Shown here piece by piece: positions 11,121 to 19,930 of a DNA stretch of 59,361 nt. The DNA comes from Prorocentrum cordatum (lineage: Eukaryota; Sar; Dinophyceae; Prorocentrales; Prorocentraceae). The stretch covers positions 985,170-1,044,530 of the forward strand of contig CAUYUJ010015516.1 of NCBI GenBank assembly GCA_963575745.1, given 5' to 3'. The position numbers and the translations under genes are program-made. Under the pieces are notes generated by a model. It had not been told where the DNA came from. It made no database searches and saw only the letters and a program-made list of their open reading frames with translations. Position 1 is the first letter of the stretch; each line of letters begins with the position of its first letter.

Positions 11121-11510
11121 CTAGGGATATACCCAGGGCTGGTGAGAGCTCGTGGCCCGCCTGGAGTCCCCTGGCCTTGTCCAGCGGGAGTCAGTGTCCT
11201 CCCGATGCCCCTTGCCTTTGCCTTTGCCCAGGGCGCCCTTACCCTTGGTCCGGCCTGCAATATTGCCGCGGACCGGGGACCAGTCGACCTCGAGGTGTAG
11301 AGCCTCGTCCATTTTCATAGGGCGACACATGCGGCGATGCCACGCCCGGAGGAAGCGCTCGCTTGACCCAGGCTCGTGCCTGGCAGGGTCAGCACAGACA
11401 TAGCGGGTCATGGCGGGATTTTTAGCAGTCCACTGGTGCCAAGCCCCGCTGACGCATTCCCCGCGCTCTTTCTGGAGGCGTTTCGCTGTCTCGGCAGGAG
11501 GTGCAATTCT
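11121..11510 (-). pseudogene. Coding-like fragment with a Lys-Gly repeat, truncated by the repeat mosaic
   Basis: This minus frame of about 130 codons has ordinary protein composition: a Trp/Arg/Cys-rich segment (GAWHQWTAKNPAMTRYVCAD, then RFLRAWHRRMCRPMKMDEAL), then KGKGALGKGKGKG and a stop at 11121. Upstream of about 11510 the frame passes into interspersed repeat, so the N-terminal part is missing. Lys-Gly runs of this kind are common in dinoflagellate proteins from my general knowledge. It may be a gag-like or ORF1-like remnant. No family was assigned. Confidence 0.35.
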
Positions 11511-11692
11511 CGGGGCTGTAGGTGCAGTACTCGATCGAAAGATGTCTGGAAAACAACATCGTATAAAACCCGATAAATACCCTTTGCGCGTGTAAGCTGA
11601 CATTCGAGAACGCTTTTCTCTTGTTATCTGGGCTCTGTTCTTGTGTGTTGAGAGCTCTACCAGGGCCCCGGCGGTAACCTGGCTGACGGTTT
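11511..11692 (+). repeat. Class A fragments with a broken hairpin
   Basis: Sequence from about 11495 resembles the class A body (GTAGGTGCAGTA, ATCGAAAG). A hairpin left arm and loop at 11668-11690 break off at TTTACC straight into CTCGTAGAGC of the next unit, losing the right arm. Confidence 0.6.
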
Positions 11693-12086
11693 ACCTCGTA
11701 GAGCTCTTCGGCATCGATGAGCTAGAGGAATTCCGGCGCGGGGTGCAGCTAGTTGACCCAGCCGGCCCGGGCGGACAATGTGTGACACTTGAATCGGTTT
11801 TTCGGAGATTGTGGGGGATTTTGAAATTCATTTTGGAAATCCAGATTTTCATTCTATGCAGTGGATCATGGCGCTTTCGATGGTGCAATCCTCAGGGCTC
11901 TAGCTGCATTATTTCGATCAAACCACTAGGAGGAACTAACATTGTGCAAGACCAAAACAACATTTCTTTCTTTTTCAAGCTGGTATTGAAAATCTTTTTT
12001 CTGCTGTTATCTGGGAACTGACTTGGTCTATTCAGAGCTCTACGAGGGCCCCGGCGGTAACCCGGTTGACGGTTTACCGCCGGCCG
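11693..12086 (+). mobile_element. Hairpin unit, class A-like (plus orientation)
   Basis: Starts ACCTCGTAGAGCTC, then the TTCGGCATCGATGAGC module. Ends AGAGCTCTACGAGG followed by the hairpin at 12051-12083 (CCGGCGGTAA, loop, TTTACCGCCGG). It is opposite in orientation to most units. 12087-12186 is another body fragment. Confidence 0.65.
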
Positions 12087-12186
12087 GCTCCAGTTGGCCG
12101 ACCCGGCCCGGGCGGACAATGTGATGACCTGGGGTCGGTTGTTCGAAGATTGTGAGAGAGTTTGAAATTCGTTTTAAGAACCGGTA

Positions 12187-12590
12187 TTACCTCGTAGAGC
12201 TCTTCGCTATCGATGAGCTAGAGGAATTCCGGCGCGGGGTGGAGCTAGTCGGTCGACCCGGCCAGAAAAGAAGATGTGATAACTTTGGGTCGGTTTTGCT
12301 AAGATTTGAAAGATATTTGACAATTCATTTTAAGAACGCAGATGTTTACTCCGAGCATTAGTATCTTAACTTTATTCTGCGAGCAGCTCAGCTCTTTCGA
12401 GAGAGTTTTACTATCCAAACATTTGGAGGAACCGACGTCACGTTGACACCGAGAAATGCAAATATTATGTGTTTTTTCCTAGAAATGCTATGAGAAGCTG
12501 TCTGCTTTAAATCTGAGCACTTTTACACGTGCAAGGAGCTCTACGAGGTTCCCGGCGGTGACCAGGTTGACGGTTCACCGCCGGCGCCAG
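12187..12590 (+). mobile_element. Hairpin unit, class B
   Basis: 5' end ACCTCGTAGAGCTC near 12190. 3' end GAGCTCTACGAGG plus the hairpin at 12552-12584 with the TGA/TCA stem variant (CCGGCGGTGA, TTCACCGCCGG). It carries no ORF. Confidence 0.7.
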
Positions 12591-12832
12591 TTTTCGCACC
12601 TGTAGTGGGTCATGCCGCGTCTGCCAGTGAAACTCTCAGGCCCGTAGCTGCAGTATTATTATCAAAACGCATGGGGAAACCGACTTTGGATGAAAACCGT
12701 AAAACGTGTTTTTCGAGTTTTTCAGCTCACGCTTGAGAGAGCTTCCTCCATGTGTTCCGAGCAGTGCCGCGCGAGGAAAGAGCTCTACGAGGCTCCCGGC
12801 GGTAACCTGGTTGACCGTTTACCGCCGGCTCC
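12591..12832 (+). mobile_element. Hairpin unit, class A, 5' truncated
   Basis: Class A body (GTAGCTGCAGTATTATTATC) running to GAGCTCTACGAGG and the hairpin at 12796-12828. Confidence 0.65.
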
Positions 12833-14031
12833 AAGTTCCGGCGCGCTGGGGGGCTAGTTGGCAAAAAAATATCGACGGATGTTCTGTCTTTTCTTGATTT
12901 CTGTAATTGAATTTCCCTCAGTTTGAACATTCGTTGGAGCTCTGTTTTTTTTTTTCTCATCATAGTCGATCTTATTCCCGCTCGCCATCTCAATGTCAAA
13001 TCGATGGGGTACCTCTTATTGCCAAAAAGCATTCCGGCGGGATCGACGTTTCGTGTCATCTTGGTAGGTGCTGTCGGTTTTCTGTACTTAGCTCGAGCTG
13101 TAGGAGAGCTATAGAGCTGGTAGGCACACCTAATCGATCTAGAATCGTCAGGCGCGTAAGTCTCAAGCATCTAGATGTCTGAACTATGTCTGCTACCAGA
13201 GCTAGGTCCGCAAAACTGTTCGTACTCTATTAGTTTTTTGGAGATTATAATGAGTTTATTGACCTAACTCGAGCTGCAGATGAGCTACAGAGCTGTTCGG
13301 CACAGCAATCGGAAGGAAATCACCAGGCACACTGGTTTATAGTATTTAGACGCCTGAGCTCGGTCTGCTATCCGAGCCGGATCCGAAAAAACTATTCGTA
13401 CTCTGGCATTTTTTTTAGAGATTATCATGGTTATCTTGACTAAACTCGAGCTGCAGATGAGCTACAGAGCTGCTTGGCACAGCAATCGGGAGGAAATCAT
13501 CAGGCGCGCTAGCTTAAAGTATCTAGACGCCTGAACTCGGTCTGCTATCACAGCTGGGTTCGACACACTATTCGTACTCTGTGTTTTTCAGAGATGGTGT
13601 TGGTTTTCTTGACTAAACTGGAGCTGCAGATGACCTAGAGAACTGCTCGAAACAGCAATCGGAAGGAAATCATCAGGCGCGCTCGTCGAAAGTATCTAGA
13701 CGCCTGAACTCGGTCTGCTATCAGAGCTGGGTTCAAAAACCTATTCGTGCTCTGCTATTTTCTAGAGATGGTGATGGTTTTCCTGACATAACTCGAGGTG
13801 GAGATTAGCTGCAGAGCTGTTTGCCACATAAGTCGACAACATGATCAGAAGCGCTAGTCTAAAGTATCTAGACGCCTGACGTCGGTCTGCTACCAGAGCT
13901 GCGTCAGAAAAACTCGTTGTACTCTGCTAAATTTCACAAAGATGATGGTAACTTTTTTGAGGTAACTCGAGCTGCAGAGGAGCTACTGAGCTGTTTGGCA
14001 CGGAATCGAGAGGAATTTATCCGACGCGGTA
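12833..14031 (+). repeat. Class C body with tandem monomers (plus orientation, no hairpin)
   Basis: Begins with the reverse of the class C tail (GGGGCTAGTTGGCAAAAAAA), continues through TTATTCCCGCTCGCCATCT, then about five diverged monomers spanning 13050-14030 (CTGAACTCGGTCTGCTATCA and variants). Monomer length is near 165-175 bp. Confidence 0.75.
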
Positions 14032-14289
14032 GTACCTCGTAGAGCTCTTCGGCAAAGAGCTAAGAGGAATTCGGGCGACGGGTGGAGCTAGTTAGCCGGC
14101 CCGGCCAAAAGAGAGGATGTGGTAACCTGGGGTCGGTTTTTCACTTTATGCAAAATTTTGAAGTTCATTTCCAGGAGTGAGATTTTCATTCCCTGTAGTA
14201 AGCTATGGCGCACCTGCTGGTTAATGTTTACCACATGGAGGAACCGACTTTTTATCAACACAAAAATGCGTTTTTCTGAATCATCAGAC
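14032..14289 (+). repeat. Hairpin-unit 5' fragment
   Basis: Starts ACCTCGTAGAGCTCTTCGGC in plus orientation and passes into body sequence (GGGGTCGGTTTTTC). It is cut at the next unit, which lies in the opposite orientation. Confidence 0.55.
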
Positions 14290-14975
14290 TGCGATCCGGC
14301 GGTAAACCGTCAACCAGGTAACCGCCGGAAGCCTCGTAGAGCTCTGTTCTCGCGCGGCGCTGCTCGGAGCACACGAAAAAACCTTTCTCAAGCGTGAAGA
14401 AAAAAGCTCGAAAGATACTTTTTTTTCATTCTGCAGTTTCGCTTCGTGGACCTAGCTCGAGTGCCAGACCGAGTTCAGACCTCTCGATGCGAGGAAAGAA
14501 CGCGCCGGGTGATACTGGATCGGTTTATACGCGTACCAGCTCTGTAGCTCTTCTAAATCTTCAGTTAAGGGAAACCGACAGCACCTGTCAAGATCACTCG
14601 TATGATAGGAATAGCTTCGCGGATCTAGCTCGAGTAGTAGACCGAGTTCAGACCTCTCGATGGAAAAGACGAACGCGCCTGATGCTTCTGAATCGGTTTC
14701 TGTAAGTATCAGCTCTGTAGCTGTCCTAAATCTCGAGTCAAGTACATAAAACCGTCAACGCGTGTCAAGATGACTCGAAACGGCCGACGGTTCCCTCAAG
14801 TCTTTTGATGATAATATTGCAGCTACGGACCTGAGGATTTAACTGGCAAGCGCGGCATAACCAAGTACTGGTGCGAAAAATACCGGTTCTCAAAACGAAT
14901 GTTCAAATTTTGCACAAAGATAAAAAATCCGACCCCAAGTTACCACATTGTCTCTTAAGGTCGGGTCGGCCAACT
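14290..14975 (-). mobile_element. Hairpin unit, class D
   Basis: Hairpin at 14296-14328 (right arm GTAACCGCCGG, the shorter 8-bp stem typical of class D), then GCCTCGTAGAGCTCTG and class D sequence with two to three monomer-like repeats, then a class A-like tail from about 14795. Confidence 0.65.
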
Positions 14976-15003
14976 GGGAACCGGAGGTAAACCGTCAACC
15001 TGG

Positions 15004-15641
15004 TTTTTTGCGGTCTTTTGCGGACGGTCGATTCGAGCCTCCACGGAGGCAGACCGAAGCACAAAGCAACTCAGAACTGAGCCTCAGAGCAAAACGCTGA
15101 GCGCACTAACAGCGAAGCTGTACAGCAAAGCCCAAGAGCGTAAATCCCACTAAAATAAACACAAAAAAGATGGTCAAAGAAGCGGTACAAGACAGCAAGA
15201 AGCAGTGAGAGACCATACAGTATCCACTGGTTTATACAACGATTACCGTCTCAACACCACTGAGAAAAACACGAAACTAAGAGAACTGAGATAGCGAGTG
15301 CGCTTTGACACCATGCCTAAGTGAAACCTGGACGTGTGAAACCATGTCTAAGTGAAACCTGGCCGTGTGCTTTGACACCATGCCCATACAGCTGGTCACG
15401 CTCATGAACAACGTGAAAATCAGGCGAATGCGGGCTCTTAGCCGAACAAAGTGAAAATCAGGCGAAGCTCTTATTCAACACACGCGCATGCACGAACACA
15501 CACAGGCATGAAGAAAGGCAACGCAATGACAAATCAAGCGTGCAGGATCAATCACATGTGCATCATCTGTGCCGTTTCCGATGCTCCTTGCCGCTCCGCG
15601 TCAATGCACTCCTGGAAGTAGAACTCTGAGGACCCCCGTGC
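15004..15641 (-). mobile_element. LINE-family insertion 5, 5' truncated
   Basis: Sits directly after AACCGTCAACCTGG of a hairpin loop. On minus its 3' end is GCAAAAGACCGCAAAAAA. Two blocks, 15205-15264 and 15470-15640, are close to 33748-33812 and 34045-34213 in insertion 6, so both belong to one subfamily. A short frame ending CIDAERQ(E/G)ASETAQMMHM is shared. No RT or RNase H is present. Confidence 0.75.
15025..15056 (-). other. 3' stem-loop of LINE insertion 5
   Basis: Outer stem CGGTC (15025-15029) with GACCG (15052-15056). Inner stem GCCTCC (15037-15042) with GGAGGC (15045-15050). Same architecture as the other five insertions, with different sequence. Confidence 0.7.
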
Positions 15642-15974
15642 ACGGCGATCCTCGGAACACATGAAGAAAGCTTCTGGAGCAAGAAACGAAAAACTCAAAA
15701 ATTACGTTTCTGTTTTTATCCAACGTCGGTTCCTCCAAATGTTTTGATAGTAATACTGCACCTACGGACCTGAGAATTTGACTGGCAGGCGCGGCATAAC
15801 CCACTACAGGTGCGAATAATCTGGTTTCTCAGGATAAATGGCAAATATCTTTCAAATCTTAGTAAAACCCACCCAAAGTCGTCACATTGTCCGCCCGGGC
15901 CGGGTCGGCCAACTAGCTCCACCCCGCGCCGGAATTCCTCTAGCTCATCGATGCCGAAGAGCTCTACGAGGTAC

Positions 15975-16657
15975 TGGGATCCGGCGGTAAACCGTCAACC
16001 AGGTAACCGCCGGGAGCCTGGTAGAGCTCGTTCTCGCGCGGCGCTGCTCGGAGCACACGAAAAAACCTTTCTCAAGCGTGAAGAAAAAAGCTCGAATAAT
16101 ATTTTTTTCATTTTGCATCTTCGCTTCGTGGACCTAGATCGAGTGCCAGACCGAGTTCAGACCTCTCGATGCGAGACAAGAACGCGCCGGGTGATACTGG
16201 ATCGGTTTATACGCGTACCAGCTCTGTAGCTCTTCTAAATCTTCAGTTAAGGGAAACCGACAGCACTCGTCAAAATGACTTGTATAATACGAATAGTTTC
16301 GCGGATCTAGCTCGAGAAGCAGAACGAGTTCAGACCTCTCGATGAGACAGACGAACGCGCCTGATGATTCTGAATCGGTTTCTGTAGGTATCAGCTCTGT
16401 AGCTGTCCTAAATCTCGAGTTCAGTACAGAAAACCGTCAACGCGTGTCAAGATGACTCGAAACGGCCGACGGTTCCCTCAAGTCTTTCGATAATAATATT
16501 GCAGCTACGGACCTGAGAATTTAACTGGCAGACGCGGCATAACCCACTACAGGTGGGAAAAATACCGGTTCTCAAAACGAATTTTCCAATTTTTCACAAA
16601 GATTGAAGAACCGACCCCAAGTTACCACATTCTCTCTCAAGGTCGGGTCGGCCAACT
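15975..16657 (-). mobile_element. Hairpin unit, class D
   Basis: TGGGAT then the hairpin at 15981-16012. The body closely matches 14330-14975, including GCGAGACAAGAACGCGCCGG and the GTCAACGCGTGTCAAG segment. Confidence 0.7.
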
Positions 16658-17830
16658 GGGCGCCGGCGGTAAACCGTCAACCTTTCTTACCGCCGGGGGA
16701 CTCGTAGAGCTTCCTGACCATATATTATGTCAAACAAATAACAGAGAACTAATAGTTTTTCAGCCCGAGCCATTTCAGACCTCTCGATGCAACAGCCGAA
16801 CGCCCCTGATGCTTCTGGATCGTTTTCTGTGCGTACCAGCTCTGTAGCAGCTCTCCTACAGCCGGAGTTCAATACAGAAAAGGGACAACATCTGTCAAGG
16901 TGACTTGAAGAATACGAACAGTTTTACAGACCTAGCCCGAGTAGCAAACCCAGTTCAGACCTGTAGATGCAACAGCCGAATGCGAATGATGATTCTTCTG
17001 TGCGCATCAGCTATGTAGCTCTCCTACAGCCCAAGTTACGTGTGAAAATCGACAGCACCTCTCAAGATGACTCGAACAATATGAATAGTTTCGCTAACCT
17101 AGCTCGAGTAGCAGATCGAGTTCAGACCTCTGGATTCAACAGACGAGCGCGCCTGATTATTCTGTGCGTATGAGCTCTGTAGCTCCCCTAGAGCTGGAGT
17201 TAAGTACAGAAAACCGACAGTCCCTGTTGAGATGACTCGAGCGATATAAATAGGTTTCCGGACCTGGCTCGAATAACAAAGATTTCAGGCCTCTGCATGA
17301 GACAGGTAGGCGCGCCTGATGTCTCCAAATCGAATCCTGTGATTACCAGCGCTATAGCTGCCCTACACACCGAGTTGAGTGAAGAAAACCAAAAGCACCT
17401 CTCAAGATGACTCGAACAACACGAATAGTTTCGCGCTAGCTCGAGCAGCAGACCGAGTTCAGACCTCTACATTCAACAGAATCGGTTTCTGCAAGCATCA
17501 GCTCTGTAGGTGTCCTATAGCTCGAGTTAGGTGCAAAAAACCGACAACACCTGTCGAGATGACTTCAAACAGCCGATCCCGCCCGTGTGCTTTTTGGCAG
17601 TAAAAGGTACCCGATCGAGCTGAGATCAAGACGGCGAGCGGGAATAAGATCGAATATCATGGGAAAACATACTAGAGCTCAAACGAGTGATTGAATTTCG
17701 AGAACAAAATTTTCAACCGACCAAAAGTCACCAAAAGGACCGTCGAGATTTTTCGTGCCAACTAGCTATCCAGCGCCCCGTAATTACTCTTGAGCTTCCA
17801 GGAACTAGCTAAGGGAAGCTCTACGAGTTC
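16658..17830 (-). mobile_element. Hairpin unit, class C, with monomer array
   Basis: Hairpin at 16663-16696 with the CCTTTCTTACC loop variant, then GGGACTCGTAGAGCTTCC and about five monomers. The tail holds GGGAATAAGATCGAATATCA and the end GGAAGCTCTACGAGT, the exact reverse complement of the hairpin-side repeat. Confidence 0.75.
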
Positions 17831-18435
17831 TAGCTCCACTCCGCGCCGGAGTTCCTCCAGCTCATCGATACCGAAGAGCTCTAAGAGGTACCGGCGCCGG
17901 CGGTGAACCATCAACCTGGTCACCACCAGGAACCTTGTAGAGCTCCTTGCACTCGTAAGAAAGCTCAGGATCGGAGCGGAGAGCTTGTGGGAGTTTTTGT
18001 AGAAAAACGTCAAATTGAGATTTTTTGGAGTCAACACGGCGCTCGCGGTGAACGTCAACCTGATCACCGCCGGCAACCTCGTAGAGCTCCTTGCACCCGT
18101 AAGAAAGCCGAGGATGGGAGCGGAGAGTTTCTGGGAGCTTTTCTAGGAAAACGTGAAATTGAAATTTTTCGGAGTGAACATGAAGTCGGTTCCGGGAGCT
18201 CAACTAATACTAAAACTAACTCTAGAGAGCTGACCAGCTCAGGGAACAAAGATTATATGCCAATGCTTGGCTTGAAGATCTGCTTTCTCAAAATGCATTG
18301 TCAAATATCTTTCAAATCTGAGCAAAACCGACCCAAAGTCACCACTTTGTCCTTTCTGGTCGGGTCGACCAACTAGCTCCACCCCGCGCCGGAATTCCTC
18401 TAGCTCATCGGTAACGAAGAGCTCTACGAGGTACT
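17831..18435 (-). mobile_element. Two class B hairpin units in tandem
   Basis: 17831-17891 is a stand-alone end module (CTCATCGATACCGAAGAGCT). Hairpins lie at 17897-17929 and 18040-18073, the second with a degraded left arm. The second unit ends GAGCTCTACGAGGTAC near 18434. Confidence 0.65.
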
Positions 18436-19076
18436 GGGAACCGGCGGTAAACCCTCAACCAGGTTACCGCCGGGGCCCTCGTGGAGCTCTATTCTCGCAC
18501 GGCGCTTCTGCTGCGAAAAATCTGCTTTCTCAAAATAAATAATCAAATATCTTTCAACTCGAAACCGGCGGAAAACCGTCAACCAGGTTACCGCCGGGGC
18601 CCTCGTAGAGCTCTTTTCTCGCATGGCGCTGCTCGGCACACATAGAGGAAGCGTCTGGAGCAAGAACTAAAAAACTCGAAAACTCACGTTTTTATGTTTT
18701 ATTCAAAGACGGTTCCCCAAGTGTCTTCACAGTAATACTGCACCTACGGACCTGAGAATAAACATCCGAAAAATCTGGTTTCTCAAAATGAACTGTGAAA
18801 TATCTTTCAAAGTTTCGCAGAATCGACCGAAAGTTATCACATCTTCTTTTCTGGGTGGGTGGACCAACTAGCTCCTCCCGCGCTGGAACTCCTCTAGCTC
18901 ATCCATGCCGAAGAGCTCCACGAGGTAATCTTAGCAAAACCGACCCAAAGTTGTCACATTATCCTGTCTGGCCGGGTGGATCAGGTAGCTCCACTCCGCG
19001 CTGGAATTCTTCCAGCTCATCGATGCCGAAGAGCTCTACGAGGTATAAAAGTCCATTCCGGGAAGTCAACTAATAC
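18436..19076 (-). mobile_element. Class A units, truncated, with two end modules
   Basis: Hairpins at 18441-18473 and 18565-18597 (left arm CCGGCGGAAA, imperfect). The first unit is cut after about 120 bases. The remainder contains two copies of the end module near 18860-18925 and 18980-19045. Confidence 0.6.
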
Positions 19077-19276
19077 TGACACCGGCGGTGAACCGTCCAC
19101 CTGGTCACCACCGGGAAGCTCGTAGAGCTCCTTCACGCGTGAGAGTGCTCGGAGTCGAAGGAGAGAGCTCTGGAGACATTTCGCAAAAATTGAACATTCT
19201 TTTTTTTTCATGTCGACATGAAGTTGGTTCCTCCAAGTGTTTTTATGGTAAAAGTGCGCCTACAGAGCTCACACTG
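19077..19276 (-). mobile_element. Class B hairpin unit, partial
   Basis: Hairpin at 19082-19114 with the TGA/TCA stem, then AAGCTCGTAGAGCTCC and the class B body. It is cut by the following class A unit. Confidence 0.6.
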
Positions 19277-19303
19277 GGAACCGGCGGTTAACCGTCAACC
19301 AGG
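19277..19303 (-). repeat. Left half of the hairpin target holding the long LINE
   Basis: GGAACCGGCGGTTAACC, then the loop and CAACCAGG (19296-19303). The matching right half, TTACCGCCGG, is at 25440-25449 beyond the LINE, so one class A hairpin is split at its loop. Confidence 0.8.
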
Positions 19304-19305
19304 TT
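19296..19305. repeat. Target-site duplication, low-coordinate copy
   Basis: CAACCAGGTT here and again at 25432-25441, at least 8 bp and up to 10 bp, bracketing the LINE. Confidence 0.8.
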
Positions 19306-19320
19306 CTAGGCGTTCTAGGC

Positions 19321-19360
19321 GGGTCCTGGCAGGGTTAAGCTCCTTAGGAGCCCCAGACCC
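19321..19360 (-). other. 3' stem-loop of the long LINE
   Basis: Outer stem GGGTC (19321-19325) with GACCC (19356-19360). Inner stem GCTCC (19339-19343) with GGAGC (19347-19351). It starts within a few bases of the ORF2 stop and probably marks the RNA end recognised by the reverse transcriptase (inference from other LINEs). Confidence 0.7.
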
Positions 19361-19364
19361 AGTC

Positions 19365-19930
19365 CTACAGGGGATATCCTGACAAACTCAGGATATGCAC
19401 CACTCCTAAAAGGAGCTCTCGGGCAGCTTCTAACTCAGCCTCTGTGATAGTGCATTGTGCTGGGAGAAGGAAGCTTTTGAGACCTACATTCTGGCGCCAG
19501 CCAGTCTGATTATAGTAAGAAGAAGAGGGGAGAGCACTACACACATAGCAATCCAGATACCAGCCACAGCCTACACCAAGAATCGATCTCCCACCATCAA
19601 AGCCTCCTTTGATCCCCGAGATCACAACTTTACAATCTTTCACTTCCTGAAGAAAACAAGTGTCATAATGTTCGTAACATTCACCTCTCCGCGCGGTCAA
19701 CGTTAATTCATCGGCACGAGTATTGCCCTCCCTATACACCCACTTCCACACATTCCGTCCTAAATTGGCAGCTCGTAGTCCACATCTGTCGGCTAGATCG
19801 TTTGTAGTGTCCTGCGCCCACATCACGCGGCTAGCATACTTTCTATTAGTGATACTACTCAAGCCCTCCAACCACCTGATCACACATTGTGAATCCCCCA
19901 TCAGTTCCACAGAAATTTTCCCTGGCACGA
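19365..19930 (-). other. Circularly permuted RNase H domain in ORF2
   Basis: RNase H family members carry Asp (strand 1), Glu (helix A), Asp (DS after strand 4), then a late Asp (N..AD), in that order. Here the DS motif (codon near 19895) and N..AD (near 19712) come first; FDGG with a Gly-rich strand (near 19598) and the Glu helix (near 19442) come last, and the ORF ends 22 codons later. No Asp-Gly strand is conserved upstream of the DS motif. Insertions 2 and 3 show the same order. Confidence 0.8.

Larger units (their letters stand above)
14976..15974 (-). mobile_element. Hairpin unit, class A, split by LINE-family insertion
   Basis: Left hairpin arm and loop at 14981-15003. The unit resumes at about 15642 (GCACGGCG) and ends at GAGCTCTACGAGGTAC (15959-15974). 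The right hairpin arm was lost at the insertion. Confidence 0.65.
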
